The position numbers and the translations under genes are program-made. A stretch of DNA of 64,000 bases from JANQTF01 sp041741415 (GTDB lineage Bacteria; Bacteroidota; Bacteroidia; J057): positions 24,948-88,947 of the forward strand of contig JBGSKC010000032.1 of assembly GCA_041741415.1 (NCBI GenBank), in the 5' to 3' direction. Positions within the stretch are counted from its first letter, which is position 1. Each line of letters opens with the position of its first letter. This document shows, one piece after another, positions 49,064-57,800 of this stretch. The notes under the pieces are model-generated. The model was given only the letters and a program-made list of their open reading frames with translations. It searched no databases and was not told the DNA's origin.

Positions 49064-51163
49064 CTAGCCCCGGATCGGCACAGCCAGCGATACCTTCGTT
49101 CCTTTTCCCTCCTGGCTGGTCATCCAGATTCTGCCGTTGAGCATCTCTGTCCAGAGCTTCACCAAATGCAGGCCAAAGCCCTTACCCGATCGCTTGGAGT
49201 GGAATTTGCGGTACAGCTCAAAAGGACTGTCTTCCTTGCCCTCAATGTTTACCCCGATTCCGTTGTCTTCGACGTGCAGCCACACCTTGCCATGCTTGCA
49301 TTCGGTGGAAACATGGATTTCGAGGGGGCGGCGCTCGTCCCGAAATCGGATGGCATTGTTGAGCAGTTCAATGAGAATGCCCTGGATGTTCTCTTTCACC
49401 CCAAACACGGTTTTGGCTGCGGAAAAATCGACGTGCAAACTGGCCCTGGCCTCCATCATCCGCTGACTCATGTCCATGGTGATGGGGCGCAGCAGGCTTT
49501 GCCATTCATGGAGCTCAGGAATTCCGCTGATGATGTTTTCCATGTTGAGCAACTGGGTCATCTCATGGATGGCCTTGTCCAGTTCTGCCGAGCTATCCTG
49601 CAAGATCATCCTTTGCTGTTCAGAAGGAATCTCGACATTGTTGAGCATGAGGGTAAGGATTCCCTGCAGTTGCGCCACGGGCACCCGCAGGCGATGCGAC
49701 AGCGTTGCCGAGAACTCCTTTAGCACCTGCTGCTTTTGCAACAATTTCTGGATAAGAGATTCCTGCATGGCGGCCAGTTCCCGCTCAATCGTTACCTCTT
49801 GCAGGAGACCTGCGAGGTATTCCGTTTCCCCGTTTTCTCCTCGCTGCACCTCCGAAATGGTGAGGATGAAACTGCGCTTGGAGCCATCCTCAAGCTCTAC
49901 TCCATACTCTGTGGACAAAGGAATCATTTCCTCGGTCATGGTTTGGAGGAGAAATTTCAGGTCAAAACGCGTTTCCTCTTTCATAAAAGGAAAGGGGAAA
50001 ACAGGATCGGGCAGATAGGTAAAGGCCAGATTGTGCATCCGATAAAACCGGTGTGACCAGTGTGCCACACCCTGCCTGCGATTCCATACCCAGGTAGCAA
50101 AATTAGATTTCTGGGTGGCCATGCGCTCGAGGTGTTCAGGAATCCTTTCCCGGGTGGCGAGCAGTTCGTTCAGGTGAAAATAATGGTACACCAGGCCATT
50201 GTTGCCCTGCTGGTTGTGATAAGCCCGCCAGGTGAGCCGGGAAACAATGCCTTCTCTTTTCTGGGACGAAGGCAGCACCACCTGTGCTACCTCTTCCACC
50301 CAGCCATCGGTGAACAGCCGGTTCCAGGCCTCCTGGATCCGAAGCCTGTCGGCTGGCAGATAGGATTGTTCCCACCAGCGGGCGAAGTCGGGCCGGTGAG
50401 CAGAATCCACCCCGAGCAGGTCATAGAGCGCCTGAGAGGCAAACCAGCAGTGCGTGCCGTCGAGGTTGGTGATACAAACTGGAAAAGGAAAATGGCGCAG
50501 CAGGCGATCCAGCATGAGGTAGGGGCCGGTATTGTCAGGACTCCCCTGGCCATGCTCCGCTGGCAACTCTCCCTGATGATGCCAGAGAGCAGCCTTTTGC
50601 CGGGAAATTAATTCCACGCTGGACAACTGAACCAGGAGGAGCGGGTCGGGTTCTGGCGAGGCAGCAGAAAGATGCAACTGGCAGGAAAACAACTGAGTTC
50701 CCTGTGCATTGGCCAACCAGGCTGGCCATTGGCTGGGCTTGGTGGCCACGAGGCCGTCCCAGTCTTCCTGATGAAATTGGCCCTGAAACAGCAATTGCGA
50801 CAGGCTTGGTGCATCCTGGTGTTGCTTGCCCTGCAAGCCCAGCCAGCCAGCTGCCGCGCTGTTGGCGGCCACAAGCTTGCCGTTGGCCGGATGGCACAGC
50901 AAGGAGGGGAGAGGAAGCAGATCCAGCCAAAACAGAGAGCCCGGTTGGTGGGTCCGTTCGGCAGATGTGTCCAGAGATCCAGATTTTGAACTGAACAACA
51001 GAATGGCTGCAGTCAAACCTGTGTCTGGCAGAAAGGCGTCCCAGCCAAACAAATGCAAGCCGACTGCAACGGCCAGCAAAAAGTACAATCCGGGCACAAA
51101 GCTTATCAGAGCAATGATTGCAGAAAAGAGCAGGGAAAGAACGGATGGACGTTCTAAATACAT
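49064..51163 (-). CDS. PAS-domain sensor histidine kinase
   Basis: The 699-residue product has N-terminal membrane helices (about 6-45: SVLSLLFSAIIALISFVPGL), then several PAS-like sensing domains (about 85-460, with LPLPSLLCHPANGKLVAANS and FPFPVCITNLDGTHCWFASQ), a coiled coil, and a kinase core. The expected phospho-His lies in FSATLSHRLRVPVAQLQG; the following residue is Arg instead of acidic. The ATP-binding domain shows ILIELLNNAIRFRD, VEDNGIGVNI and SGKGFGLHLVKLW. ATG 51163 (MYLERPSVLSLL) is preferred; the frame is open to 51199. No response regulator is adjacent. Both the modified H-box and the orphan state match the kinase at 31742. Confidence 0.85.
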   Translation of the reverse strand: MYLERPSVLSLLFSAIIALISFVPGLYFLLAVAVGLHLFGWDAFLPDTGLTAAILLFSSKSGSLDTSAERTHQPGSLFWLDLLPLPSLLCHPANGKLVAANSAAAGWLGLQGKQHQDAPSLSQLLFQGQFHQEDWDGLVATKPSQWPAWLANAQGTQLFSCQLHLSAASPEPDPLLLVQLSSVELISRQKAALWHHQGELPAEHGQGSPDNTGPYLMLDRLLRHFPFPVCITNLDGTHCWFASQALYDLLGVDSAHRPDFARWWEQSYLPADRLRIQEAWNRLFTDGWVEEVAQVVLPSSQKREGIVSRLTWRAYHNQQGNNGLVYHYFHLNELLATRERIPEHLERMATQKSNFATWVWNRRQGVAHWSHRFYRMHNLAFTYLPDPVFPFPFMKEETRFDLKFLLQTMTEEMIPLSTEYGVELEDGSKRSFILTISEVQRGENGETEYLAGLLQEVTIERELAAMQESLIQKLLQKQQVLKEFSATLSHRLRVPVAQLQGILTLMLNNVEIPSEQQRMILQDSSAELDKAIHEMTQLLNMENIISGIPELHEWQSLLRPITMDMSQRMMEARASLHVDFSAAKTVFGVKENIQGILIELLNNAIRFRDERRPLEIHVSTECKHGKVWLHVEDNGIGVNIEGKEDSPFELYRKFHSKRSGKGFGLHLVKLWTEMLNGRIWMTSQEGKGTKVSLAVPIRG

Positions 51164-51334
51164 AAATATCGGTAGGCCGAAAGGTTTAACGAATTGCAAT
51201 CATTTGATTCAGCCAAGGACCTTCAATCTACCAAATACCGTTCTCTTTCACTCACCGGTTGTTGCATTTTCACCAAAAACGAATGGATTTCCTTATCTTC
51301 GTTAAGGCGATCCTGATCCCTTTCAGATACTCCT

Positions 51335-52378
51335 ATGCCAACTCCATTTTCCTCTCCAGACCACGGCTCCGAGCTGCTGCCATCTCAGCCAGACCAGCAG
51401 CGAGCGGTGGCAGAACGAGCGCCAACGCAACAAGAAGAGCGTCTCTGCCCCAACTGCGGAAAAAAAGGTAAACCGAAATGGAAATTTTGCCCGTCCTGTG
51501 GCCAGAGAACCGGCATCAGCCGCCTTCGCCTCCGAACTCTTATCAGCGACGCACTCAGGGAGGAATTCCACCTCAACGGCAAAACCCTGCTCAGCCTCCG
51601 GCTGCTGGCGCTGGCACCCGGGCAGCTGACCCAGGCCTACCTTGCCGGCATGCGAAAATCGCTGCTGAGCCCTGTGAAGCTGTTCTTATGGGCAGGCTTT
51701 CTCCTCCTGGCTGTAATGATCCCGATCATCGGACAGCTGGAAGTGACCGTGAAAGGTGCGGAAGACTTCAGCAAAGGCTTCCAGGAAGGGGCTAAGTTGA
51801 GCCAGGTTGACCTCCCTCCTGACTCCAGCCAGGCTCTGCCGCCTGTTTTTCAAATGGACAGCAGCACCCGGGAGCAGGTCTTCGGCAGCGAACAGGACAC
51901 TGCCTCTGGTAGCCTGAGCCGCTGGAAAGCCTACAGAAAGGAGCGTCTGAAAAAAGCAGTTGAACTGGCCAACCAGGACCCTGCCGCATTTTTGCAGCAT
52001 TCAATCAGCAACTTTCCCTACGTCCTGATCACCATTCTGCCCTTCTTTTCCCTCCTCTTTACCCTGGCCTACCACCGCAGGGGCCTTCGTTTCCTGGATC
52101 ACCTCATCTTTTTACTGAACCAGCACTCCCTTCTCTTCCTCGTTCTGGCGGCAGCCATTGGCCTTTTCCATCTGGGGCTGTCTTCAGCGGCTACTACCAA
52201 CGTTCTGAAAGGGGCATTCTTCCTTTTGGTGGTTCACAACCTGCTGGCTTTCAAGCGGGTGTATGGTCATTCCTGGGCAGGGACCATTTTTATCGGCGGC
52301 TTAATCGGCTTTTTGTACCTGCTCACAGCCCCTGTTATCATGCTGATCATCAGCATTTTAGTAGGACTCCTTTCCTAA
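51335..52378 (+). CDS. DUF3667-family membrane protein with zinc ribbon
   Basis: The 347-residue product has a disordered N-terminal part, a zinc ribbon at about residues 37-56 (LCPNCGKKGKPKWKFCPSCG, two CxxC pairs) and four to five membrane helices: FLWAGFLLLAVMIPIIGQLE, YVLITILPFFSLLFTLAY, LFLVLAAAIGLFHLGL and GLIGFLYLLTAPVIMLIISI. DUF3667 proteins are widespread in Bacteroidota with unknown function. The stop codon overlaps the convergent MFS transporter stop by bases 52375-52378, so the two genes end tail to tail with no terminator between them. Confidence 0.85.
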   Translation: MPTPFSSPDHGSELLPSQPDQQRAVAERAPTQQEERLCPNCGKKGKPKWKFCPSCGQRTGISRLRLRTLISDALREEFHLNGKTLLSLRLLALAPGQLTQAYLAGMRKSLLSPVKLFLWAGFLLLAVMIPIIGQLEVTVKGAEDFSKGFQEGAKLSQVDLPPDSSQALPPVFQMDSSTREQVFGSEQDTASGSLSRWKAYRKERLKKAVELANQDPAAFLQHSISNFPYVLITILPFFSLLFTLAYHRRGLRFLDHLIFLLNQHSLLFLVLAAAIGLFHLGLSSAATTNVLKGAFFLLVVHNLLAFKRVYGHSWAGTIFIGGLIGFLYLLTAPVIMLIISILVGLLS

Positions 52379-53625
52379 TTTTTTGGTGCATTCACTGGCC
52401 CCCGCGACCGGGCCATAAACAGCACCCAGGCCATCAGCATACTGGCTGATGCGAGCCACAGGGGAGAAGAAAGCGAATAAGACAGCACCGCGCCTCCCAA
52501 AAACGGCGGCAGCATCTGGGCCAGCGACTGCACCGATTGCTGCATTCCGAGGGTTTGCCCCTGGATTTCAGGTGGCGCAAGGTTCGAGACTGTTGCCGTG
52601 AGGTTTGGGTTGATCAGGCCCTGGTTAATGGCTACCAGCGGCATGAGCACATACAATCCCCATGCTTTGTCGGGAATCAGGAGCAGCAAAAAAGCAATAG
52701 ACAGGGCAAGCAGGCAAATGCGCAAAATGGCTGCAGGAGCCGCCCTGCCAGATAGATAGCGAACCAGCAGGCCCTGGGTGAGCACAATCACGAAGCCGAT
52801 ATAGCCGAAAATGTAGCCAATGTCGGATTGACCAAAATCAAATTTGCGAATGAGAAACACCTGGATGAACTGGGTGAAAAAGGTGAACCCAAACACCACA
52901 AAAAACACCACCATGAAAATAGAACTCAGGGCCGGATTGGAGAAGGCGCGCTGCAGGTTGTCAATGTTGGTGGACAGGGTAATGGTCATGCCGGGTTGCG
53001 GATGGAGGTTTGTTTCCCGAAACAACAACCTGACCATCACGATATTGACCACCACGAGGATTGCAGAGACCAAAAATGGCGTCACAAAGCTGAACCAGGA
53101 AACTAGTTCACTATCCGACAACACCCCGCCCATCACCGGCCCGATGACGAAGCCCAGGCCAAAGGCAGCCCCTACCAGCCCGAAATTTTTTGCCTTGTCT
53201 TCGGGGCGGCTCACATCGGCGATGGCCGAATAAATGACCGACAAATTGCCGGCTGAAAAGCCTTGAATTGCCCTGCCCAGCAGCAGCAAAGGCAGGCTCG
53301 ACAACCAGATCGAGGCGGCGATCACAAGGTAGGCTAGCAGGGTGCCAGACAAAGTGAGGTATAGGACCGGTTTGCGGCCATACTTGTCGGAGGCGGCTCC
53401 CAGCATGGGCGCACCCACAAACTGGAACAAAGAAAACATCCCGATTACCAGGCCATAGAGCAGGTTTCGGGTGTTTTCCGCGACTGAAGGGCCCAGCAAA
53501 TCGTTGCTTTCGATGAGCAGCGGGGCGAGAATCGGGATGATGAGGGTTACCCCCAGCATGTCGAGAAAAACAGTGAGAATAATGGTAGGAAGCACCCTGG
53601 CTCCCTGCTGGGCAGGCTGGTTCAT
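52375..53625 (-). CDS. MFS transporter, TetA-like (DHA1 group)
   Basis: The 416-residue product has 12 predicted membrane helices and the DHA1 loop motif GAASDKYGRKPVLYLTLSG (between helices 2 and 3), the N-terminal TIILTVFLDMLGVTLIIPIL and the QGFSAGNLSVIYSAIAD motif of tetracycline/drug efflux proteins. ATG 53625 (MNQPAQQGARVLPT) is chosen because the frame upstream to 53760 is a polar sequence without membrane helix. It may export a drug or metabolite. It diverges from the HTH-like regulator gene at 53778, which is a possible regulator. It overlaps the convergent DUF3667 gene by 4 bases. Confidence 0.88.
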   Translation of the reverse strand: MNQPAQQGARVLPTIILTVFLDMLGVTLIIPILAPLLIESNDLLGPSVAENTRNLLYGLVIGMFSLFQFVGAPMLGAASDKYGRKPVLYLTLSGTLLAYLVIAASIWLSSLPLLLLGRAIQGFSAGNLSVIYSAIADVSRPEDKAKNFGLVGAAFGLGFVIGPVMGGVLSDSELVSWFSFVTPFLVSAILVVVNIVMVRLLFRETNLHPQPGMTITLSTNIDNLQRAFSNPALSSIFMVVFFVVFGFTFFTQFIQVFLIRKFDFGQSDIGYIFGYIGFVIVLTQGLLVRYLSGRAAPAAILRICLLALSIAFLLLLIPDKAWGLYVLMPLVAINQGLINPNLTATVSNLAPPEIQGQTLGMQQSVQSLAQMLPPFLGGAVLSYSLSSPLWLASASMLMAWVLFMARSRGPVNAPKN

Positions 53626-53777
53626 AACAACAGGCAGATTCTGGCTGAATGAGTCGCCGCCAAAGGTAGGATCAATTTGGCAGTGAACAAGGCTTCGCCG
53701 AATTGGTTTGTAGGAAGGCATTCGGAAAAACCGGAACATTCTGTCAAATTTGTTCGGCATCCCAATCTGCTTTCCCC

Positions 53778-54812
53778 GTGACCCACATTCCCTTTCCGAC
53801 GCAAGCAGCGCTATTCGAACGGATCAAAGAAATCCACCCGGAAGTAAACCTGGCACGGGAGATTTCCACCTTGCTCAAAACGGGGCTGGATGCCTCCTAC
53901 CGCCGCATCAGGGGCGAAACTGTGCTGGATGTGGAGCAGCTTCGGATCATTGCGCAGCATTTTCGCCTCTCCCTCGACAGTGTCATCTTCGCCAACGAGC
54001 CGGGATCTGTTACCTTTCGTTCCTCCAGCCTGGCCCAGCGAAATCTTCCCCGCCACACGTATTTCGACAACCTCCTTTCCCTTCTCCGCCATTTGCGCGA
54101 ACGAAAAGCCTCGGAGATCATCATCACCAACAAAGACCTGCCCACCTTTCAACTGTTCCAGTTTCCAAAACTGCTGCGCTTCAAGCTGTTTTTCTGGCAA
54201 AAAACAATGTTTGACGATCCCTCCCTCACTTACTCACGGTTTTCCCTGGCCAGCACCGACTCCGACACCAACCGCATCCTGCACATTTGCCAGAAAATCG
54301 CCCGGGAATATGCCCAGATCGACTCCACTGAAGTGTGGAACGCCGACATGAGCACAGGACTCGCCCGGCAAATCCGATATTACCTCGATACCGGCCTCTT
54401 TGAACAACCCGGTGAGGCCCTGCTCCTCCTCGACGAGGCCGAAGCCATGTTTCAGGCCCTCAACCTCATGGCCCAGCAGGGGGAAAAGCAACTGGTAAAC
54501 AACCCTTCCTTTCGCGGCGGCAGCTACCAGATTTTTCACAACGACCTCATTGTCAACGATAACGTTATGACGGCTCAGGTCGAAGACCGACTCCTCACTT
54601 TCCATGTTTACAACTCCATCGAATACATTCAAACTGCCCATAAAGGCTATAGCGAACATGTCCGGCTCTGGCTGGAGAACCTTCCCAAACGCTCCGACCA
54701 GATTTCACAAGTCTCGGAGCGGCAGCGAAGCCGGTTTTTCTTCAAGGTGATTCAGCCCATTGAGCAACTCCGCACGGATATCCAAAACAGTTCCACCAAG
54801 GCGAATACTTAG
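53778..54812 (+). CDS. HTH-like transcriptional regulator of unknown family
   Basis: The 344-residue product begins with GTG 53778 (VTHIPFPTQAALFERIKEIH). Residues about 8-70 form a helix-turn-helix-like unit: EVNLAREISTLLKTGLDASY, RRIRGETVLDVEQLRIIAQH and FRLSLDSVI. The remaining 270 residues are mostly helical with a mixed C-terminal region (LHICQKIAREYAQI, LLLDEAEAMFQALN, VNDNVMTAQVEDRLLTFHVY). The open frame extends to 53703 only with a TTG codon and is not credible there. It diverges from the MFS transporter (153 bases between starts) and could regulate it. It converges with the second recQ, overlapping by 4 bases. Confidence 0.65.
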   Translation: MTHIPFPTQAALFERIKEIHPEVNLAREISTLLKTGLDASYRRIRGETVLDVEQLRIIAQHFRLSLDSVIFANEPGSVTFRSSSLAQRNLPRHTYFDNLLSLLRHLRERKASEIIITNKDLPTFQLFQFPKLLRFKLFFWQKTMFDDPSLTYSRFSLASTDSDTNRILHICQKIAREYAQIDSTEVWNADMSTGLARQIRYYLDTGLFEQPGEALLLLDEAEAMFQALNLMAQQGEKQLVNNPSFRGGSYQIFHNDLIVNDNVMTAQVEDRLLTFHVYNSIEYIQTAHKGYSEHVRLWLENLPKRSDQISQVSERQRSRFFFKVIQPIEQLRTDIQNSSTKANT

Positions 54813-56938
54813 CCTCTGGCCTTCGGTTTCACTTTTTCGAGTACCAGCGCCATCCGTATGTCGTCGTACCCAACACTCCCATGAAGGTGCTCAAAATAGG
54901 CCTTCAGCGGCTGATCGGTGCCCAGCAAGGCAAACACCTGCCGAAGGATTTCCAGGCTCCCCGGCTTCATGAGGCTGGCAAGGTCGAGGTCGTAGCCTTC
55001 TTCAAAGAGCCCTGCCAGATGCCCGCTGATGGTGGAAGGTTGCGCCTGCCGTTTCTGGGCAATGGTGGCAATGTCCCAGCCCTGCAAGTAACAGGCAAGG
55101 GTCACTTTTGGCGAAACTCCCTTGGGAAACTGGCCTTCATGCCCGGTTTGCCTGATCAAAAACTGCTGAATCAGGCGCAAAAGATCCGGGCCGTACTTGG
55201 CCTGCTTGGCCTTGCCCAGGCCCTCCACCTCATCGAGGTCATCGGGCACGAGGGGTAGCCGCTGCACGAGCTGTTCGAGGGTGAGGTCGGAGATCACATA
55301 ATAAGGACGAAGGCCTTCCCGTGCGGCAGTTTGGAGGCGAAAATCGCGGAGCGCATCCTCGAGGGGCTTGAAAAAGCGGTCTTTGGCGGTGCCAACGGGC
55401 GTTGCCGCGGGCACGGGAGCGCTGTCTGCCGGTTTCACCACCTGGATTTTGCGCTGCCCAAGCAGCACTTCCTTTCCCGCCCCGGTGATGGTGAGGGCAT
55501 TTCCGTGTTCGTAGGCGATGTCAAGCAGGCCGAGGTGCAAAAACTGGTGAAGATAGGCCTGCCAGTCTTTGGCTGGCACATCGCGGCCCGCGCCATAGGT
55601 TTTGATTTCGTGAAACTGCCTGGCCAGCAGGTCTTTTCGCTGCGATCCCCGCAGGATGTCAATCAGCATCTGGATACCCACCTGTTGCTGGGTGCGGGCC
55701 ACGGCAGAGAGTGCTTTTTGCGCCAGAACGGTGCCATCAAATGAGGCGGGCGGCGATTCACAGGTGTCGCAGTGGCCGCAGTCGGCCTCGAGTTCTTCGC
55801 CGAAGTAGCGCAGCAAAATTCGCCTGCGACACATTTGCGCCTGTGCAAACTGGAACATCCGCTCCAGTTTGGCTTCCATTACCTCTGCCTGGCCACTTTC
55901 TTCCAGGAACTGCCGGTGCTGAATTACATCGGCATAGCTGAAAAACAGCAGTGCCTCCGAAGGAAGCCCGTCACGCCCCGCTCTTCCGATTTCCTGATAG
56001 TAGCTTTCGAGGTTTTTGGGCAAATTGTAGTGAACCACCCAGCGCACATTCGGCTTGTCGATGCCCATGCCGAAGGCCACGGTGGCGCACATGATGTCGA
56101 GCTTGTCGTTCAAAAAATCATCCTGAACCCGGTAGCGGGCTTGGGGCGTCATGCCGGCATGGTAAAAAGCGACTGAAAAACCCTGGGCTTTCAGCTTTTG
56201 AGCGAGCGACTCGGTGGATTTGCGGCTGATGCAATAGACGATGCCAGCCTGGCCAGGGCGCTTGCGCACAAACTGCACGATGTGCTGAATGCGGTCCTGG
56301 CCGGGCACTACTTTGAGGTGAATGTTGGGCCGGTCGAAGGAGGCAAGGAACCCCTGCGGATTCCGGAGGGAAAGGCGCTCGGAAATGTCCTGGCGGGTGA
56401 GCCGGTCGGCTGTAGCGGTGAGGGCAATCATAGGAGCGTCGGGGAGCACGCGCCTGATTTCGCCGAGGCGGGAATATTCTGGCCGGAAATCGTGGCCCCA
56501 CTGGCTGATGCAATGGGCTTCATCCACCGCGATGAGGTTCACCTTCACCCTGCTCAGCAGGCGGGTTGTGTCTTCAGTGAGCAGCCTTTCCGGAGATACA
56601 TACAACAGCCGGATTTCAGCAAGCAGGAGTTCTTCGACAAGGGCCTGCTGCTCGCTGAGGCTTTGGGAACTATTGAGGAAAGCCGCAGCTATTCCATTGG
56701 ATTTGAGCGCCGAAACCTGATCCTGCATCAGGGAAATGAGCGGTGAAATGACAAGGGTGAGGCCCGGCTGAAGGAGTGCTGGCACCTGATAACAAATAGA
56801 TTTCCCGCCGCCTGTCGGCATCACCACCAGGCAGTCTTTTCCGCCCGCCACCGCCTCGATGATCTCGAGCTGAAGCGGGCGAAAGTGCTGATAGCCGAAG
56901 TGTCGGCGCAGAATGAGGACAGGATCTTCGTGTTTCAT
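54809..56938 (-). CDS. recQ: ATP-dependent DNA helicase RecQ, full-length with HRDC
   Basis: The 709-residue product (start ATG 56938, MKHEDPVLILRRHFGYQHFR) is a standard RecQ. Motifs: MPTGGGKSICYQ (Walker A), AVDEAHCISQWGHDFRPEYS (DEAH), LTATADRLTRQDI, TVAFGMGIDKPNVRW and QEIGRAGRDGLPSE. The zinc site is C-x16-C-x2-C-x2-C (CRRILLRYFGEELEADCGHC), then RQC winged helix and a C-terminal HRDC domain (about 540-615, REGLRPYYVISDLTLEQLVQ, VEGLGKAKQAKYGPDLL). An additional C-terminal region of about 90 residues follows. It unwinds recombination and replication intermediates. The window thus contains two RecQs of different architecture. Confidence 0.95.
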   Translation of the reverse strand: MKHEDPVLILRRHFGYQHFRPLQLEIIEAVAGGKDCLVVMPTGGGKSICYQVPALLQPGLTLVISPLISLMQDQVSALKSNGIAAAFLNSSQSLSEQQALVEELLLAEIRLLYVSPERLLTEDTTRLLSRVKVNLIAVDEAHCISQWGHDFRPEYSRLGEIRRVLPDAPMIALTATADRLTRQDISERLSLRNPQGFLASFDRPNIHLKVVPGQDRIQHIVQFVRKRPGQAGIVYCISRKSTESLAQKLKAQGFSVAFYHAGMTPQARYRVQDDFLNDKLDIMCATVAFGMGIDKPNVRWVVHYNLPKNLESYYQEIGRAGRDGLPSEALLFFSYADVIQHRQFLEESGQAEVMEAKLERMFQFAQAQMCRRRILLRYFGEELEADCGHCDTCESPPASFDGTVLAQKALSAVARTQQQVGIQMLIDILRGSQRKDLLARQFHEIKTYGAGRDVPAKDWQAYLHQFLHLGLLDIAYEHGNALTITGAGKEVLLGQRKIQVVKPADSAPVPAATPVGTAKDRFFKPLEDALRDFRLQTAAREGLRPYYVISDLTLEQLVQRLPLVPDDLDEVEGLGKAKQAKYGPDLLRLIQQFLIRQTGHEGQFPKGVSPKVTLACYLQGWDIATIAQKRQAQPSTISGHLAGLFEEGYDLDLASLMKPGSLEILRQVFALLGTDQPLKAYFEHLHGSVGYDDIRMALVLEKVKPKARG

Positions 56939-57080
56939 CTTCCTGAGCGAAGGTACAAAAGCCGAAAGGTGTTTTGCGAAAAAAGAGAAGGAAAAAACTT
57001 GCCCCAGCAAGCGTTTTAACGAACTTCGCCGTCTGGTTACCGTTGTAGGCGGTTTGATTTCCCTAACAAAATTTTACATC

Positions 57081-57677
57081 ATGAGGCGTCTGTGGAGTTT
57101 AGGCCTGTTGTGGGGCTGGCTGAGTCTTGGCAGTGTGCAAGGCCAGACGATGGTGTATGACGCCATGTTTTATGGTGAAAAAGTAGGCACCATGACGGTG
57201 AACCGGCACTTATCGGGCAATCAATCAGAGATCCGGGCGGAGACCCATCTCGCCATTCGGGTGCTCGTTCAAACTGACCTGAAAGTGATCTACCACAGTG
57301 TGTTTCAGGACGGTAAGCTGCTGCGATCCAGCACCGAAAACCAGCGAGATGGCCGCGTGATTGCCAACAGCAAAGGTTGGCAGGAGGGAGGAAACTACCA
57401 TTTCACACGGGATGGCCAGCAAAAATCCTATTCGCAGCCAATCGTTCATTCTGCCACCAGCATGTTTTTCCTTGAACCACGGGGCGTTTCAAAAGTGTTT
57501 TCTGAGCGAATCGGCGAATATGTGCCCCTTGAACGCCAGGCCGATGGCCGCTATGCCCTCAAACTTCCCACGGGCGACATCAACTACTACACCTACCGCA
57601 ACAACCAGCTCACCGAAATCGAAATTAATTACGGCTGGTTCTCCATGACCTACGTTTTGCGGCAAACACCCCGTTAG
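57081..57677 (+). CDS. DUF6134 family exported protein
   Basis: The 198-residue product begins MRRLWSLGLLWGWLSLGSVQ (signal peptide) and matches the DUF6134 pattern: VYDAMFYGEKVGTMTVNRHL, ETHLAIRVLVQTDLKVIYHS, SVFQDGKLLRSSTENQRDGR and a C-terminal EIEINYGWFSMTYVLR. The fold is expected to be a beta-rich periplasmic or outer-membrane-associated domain. The function is unknown. ATG 57081 is chosen because the frame upstream to 56913 overlaps recQ. It is followed 123 bases later by the phosphotransferase gene on the same strand. Confidence 0.65.
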   Translation: MRRLWSLGLLWGWLSLGSVQGQTMVYDAMFYGEKVGTMTVNRHLSGNQSEIRAETHLAIRVLVQTDLKVIYHSVFQDGKLLRSSTENQRDGRVIANSKGWQEGGNYHFTRDGQQKSYSQPIVHSATSMFFLEPRGVSKVFSERIGEYVPLERQADGRYALKLPTGDINYYTYRNNQLTEIEINYGWFSMTYVLRQTPR

Positions 57678-57800
57678 GCTTAAAAGAGAAGCGTCAGGAC
57701 ACCGACAGATCTGTTGCTTCCTCGTTTTTGCAGGTTGTGCCGGGAAAAGGAATTTACTTATTTAACAGCCAGCTTTTTCAGACGTTTTGCCACCTTTCCC

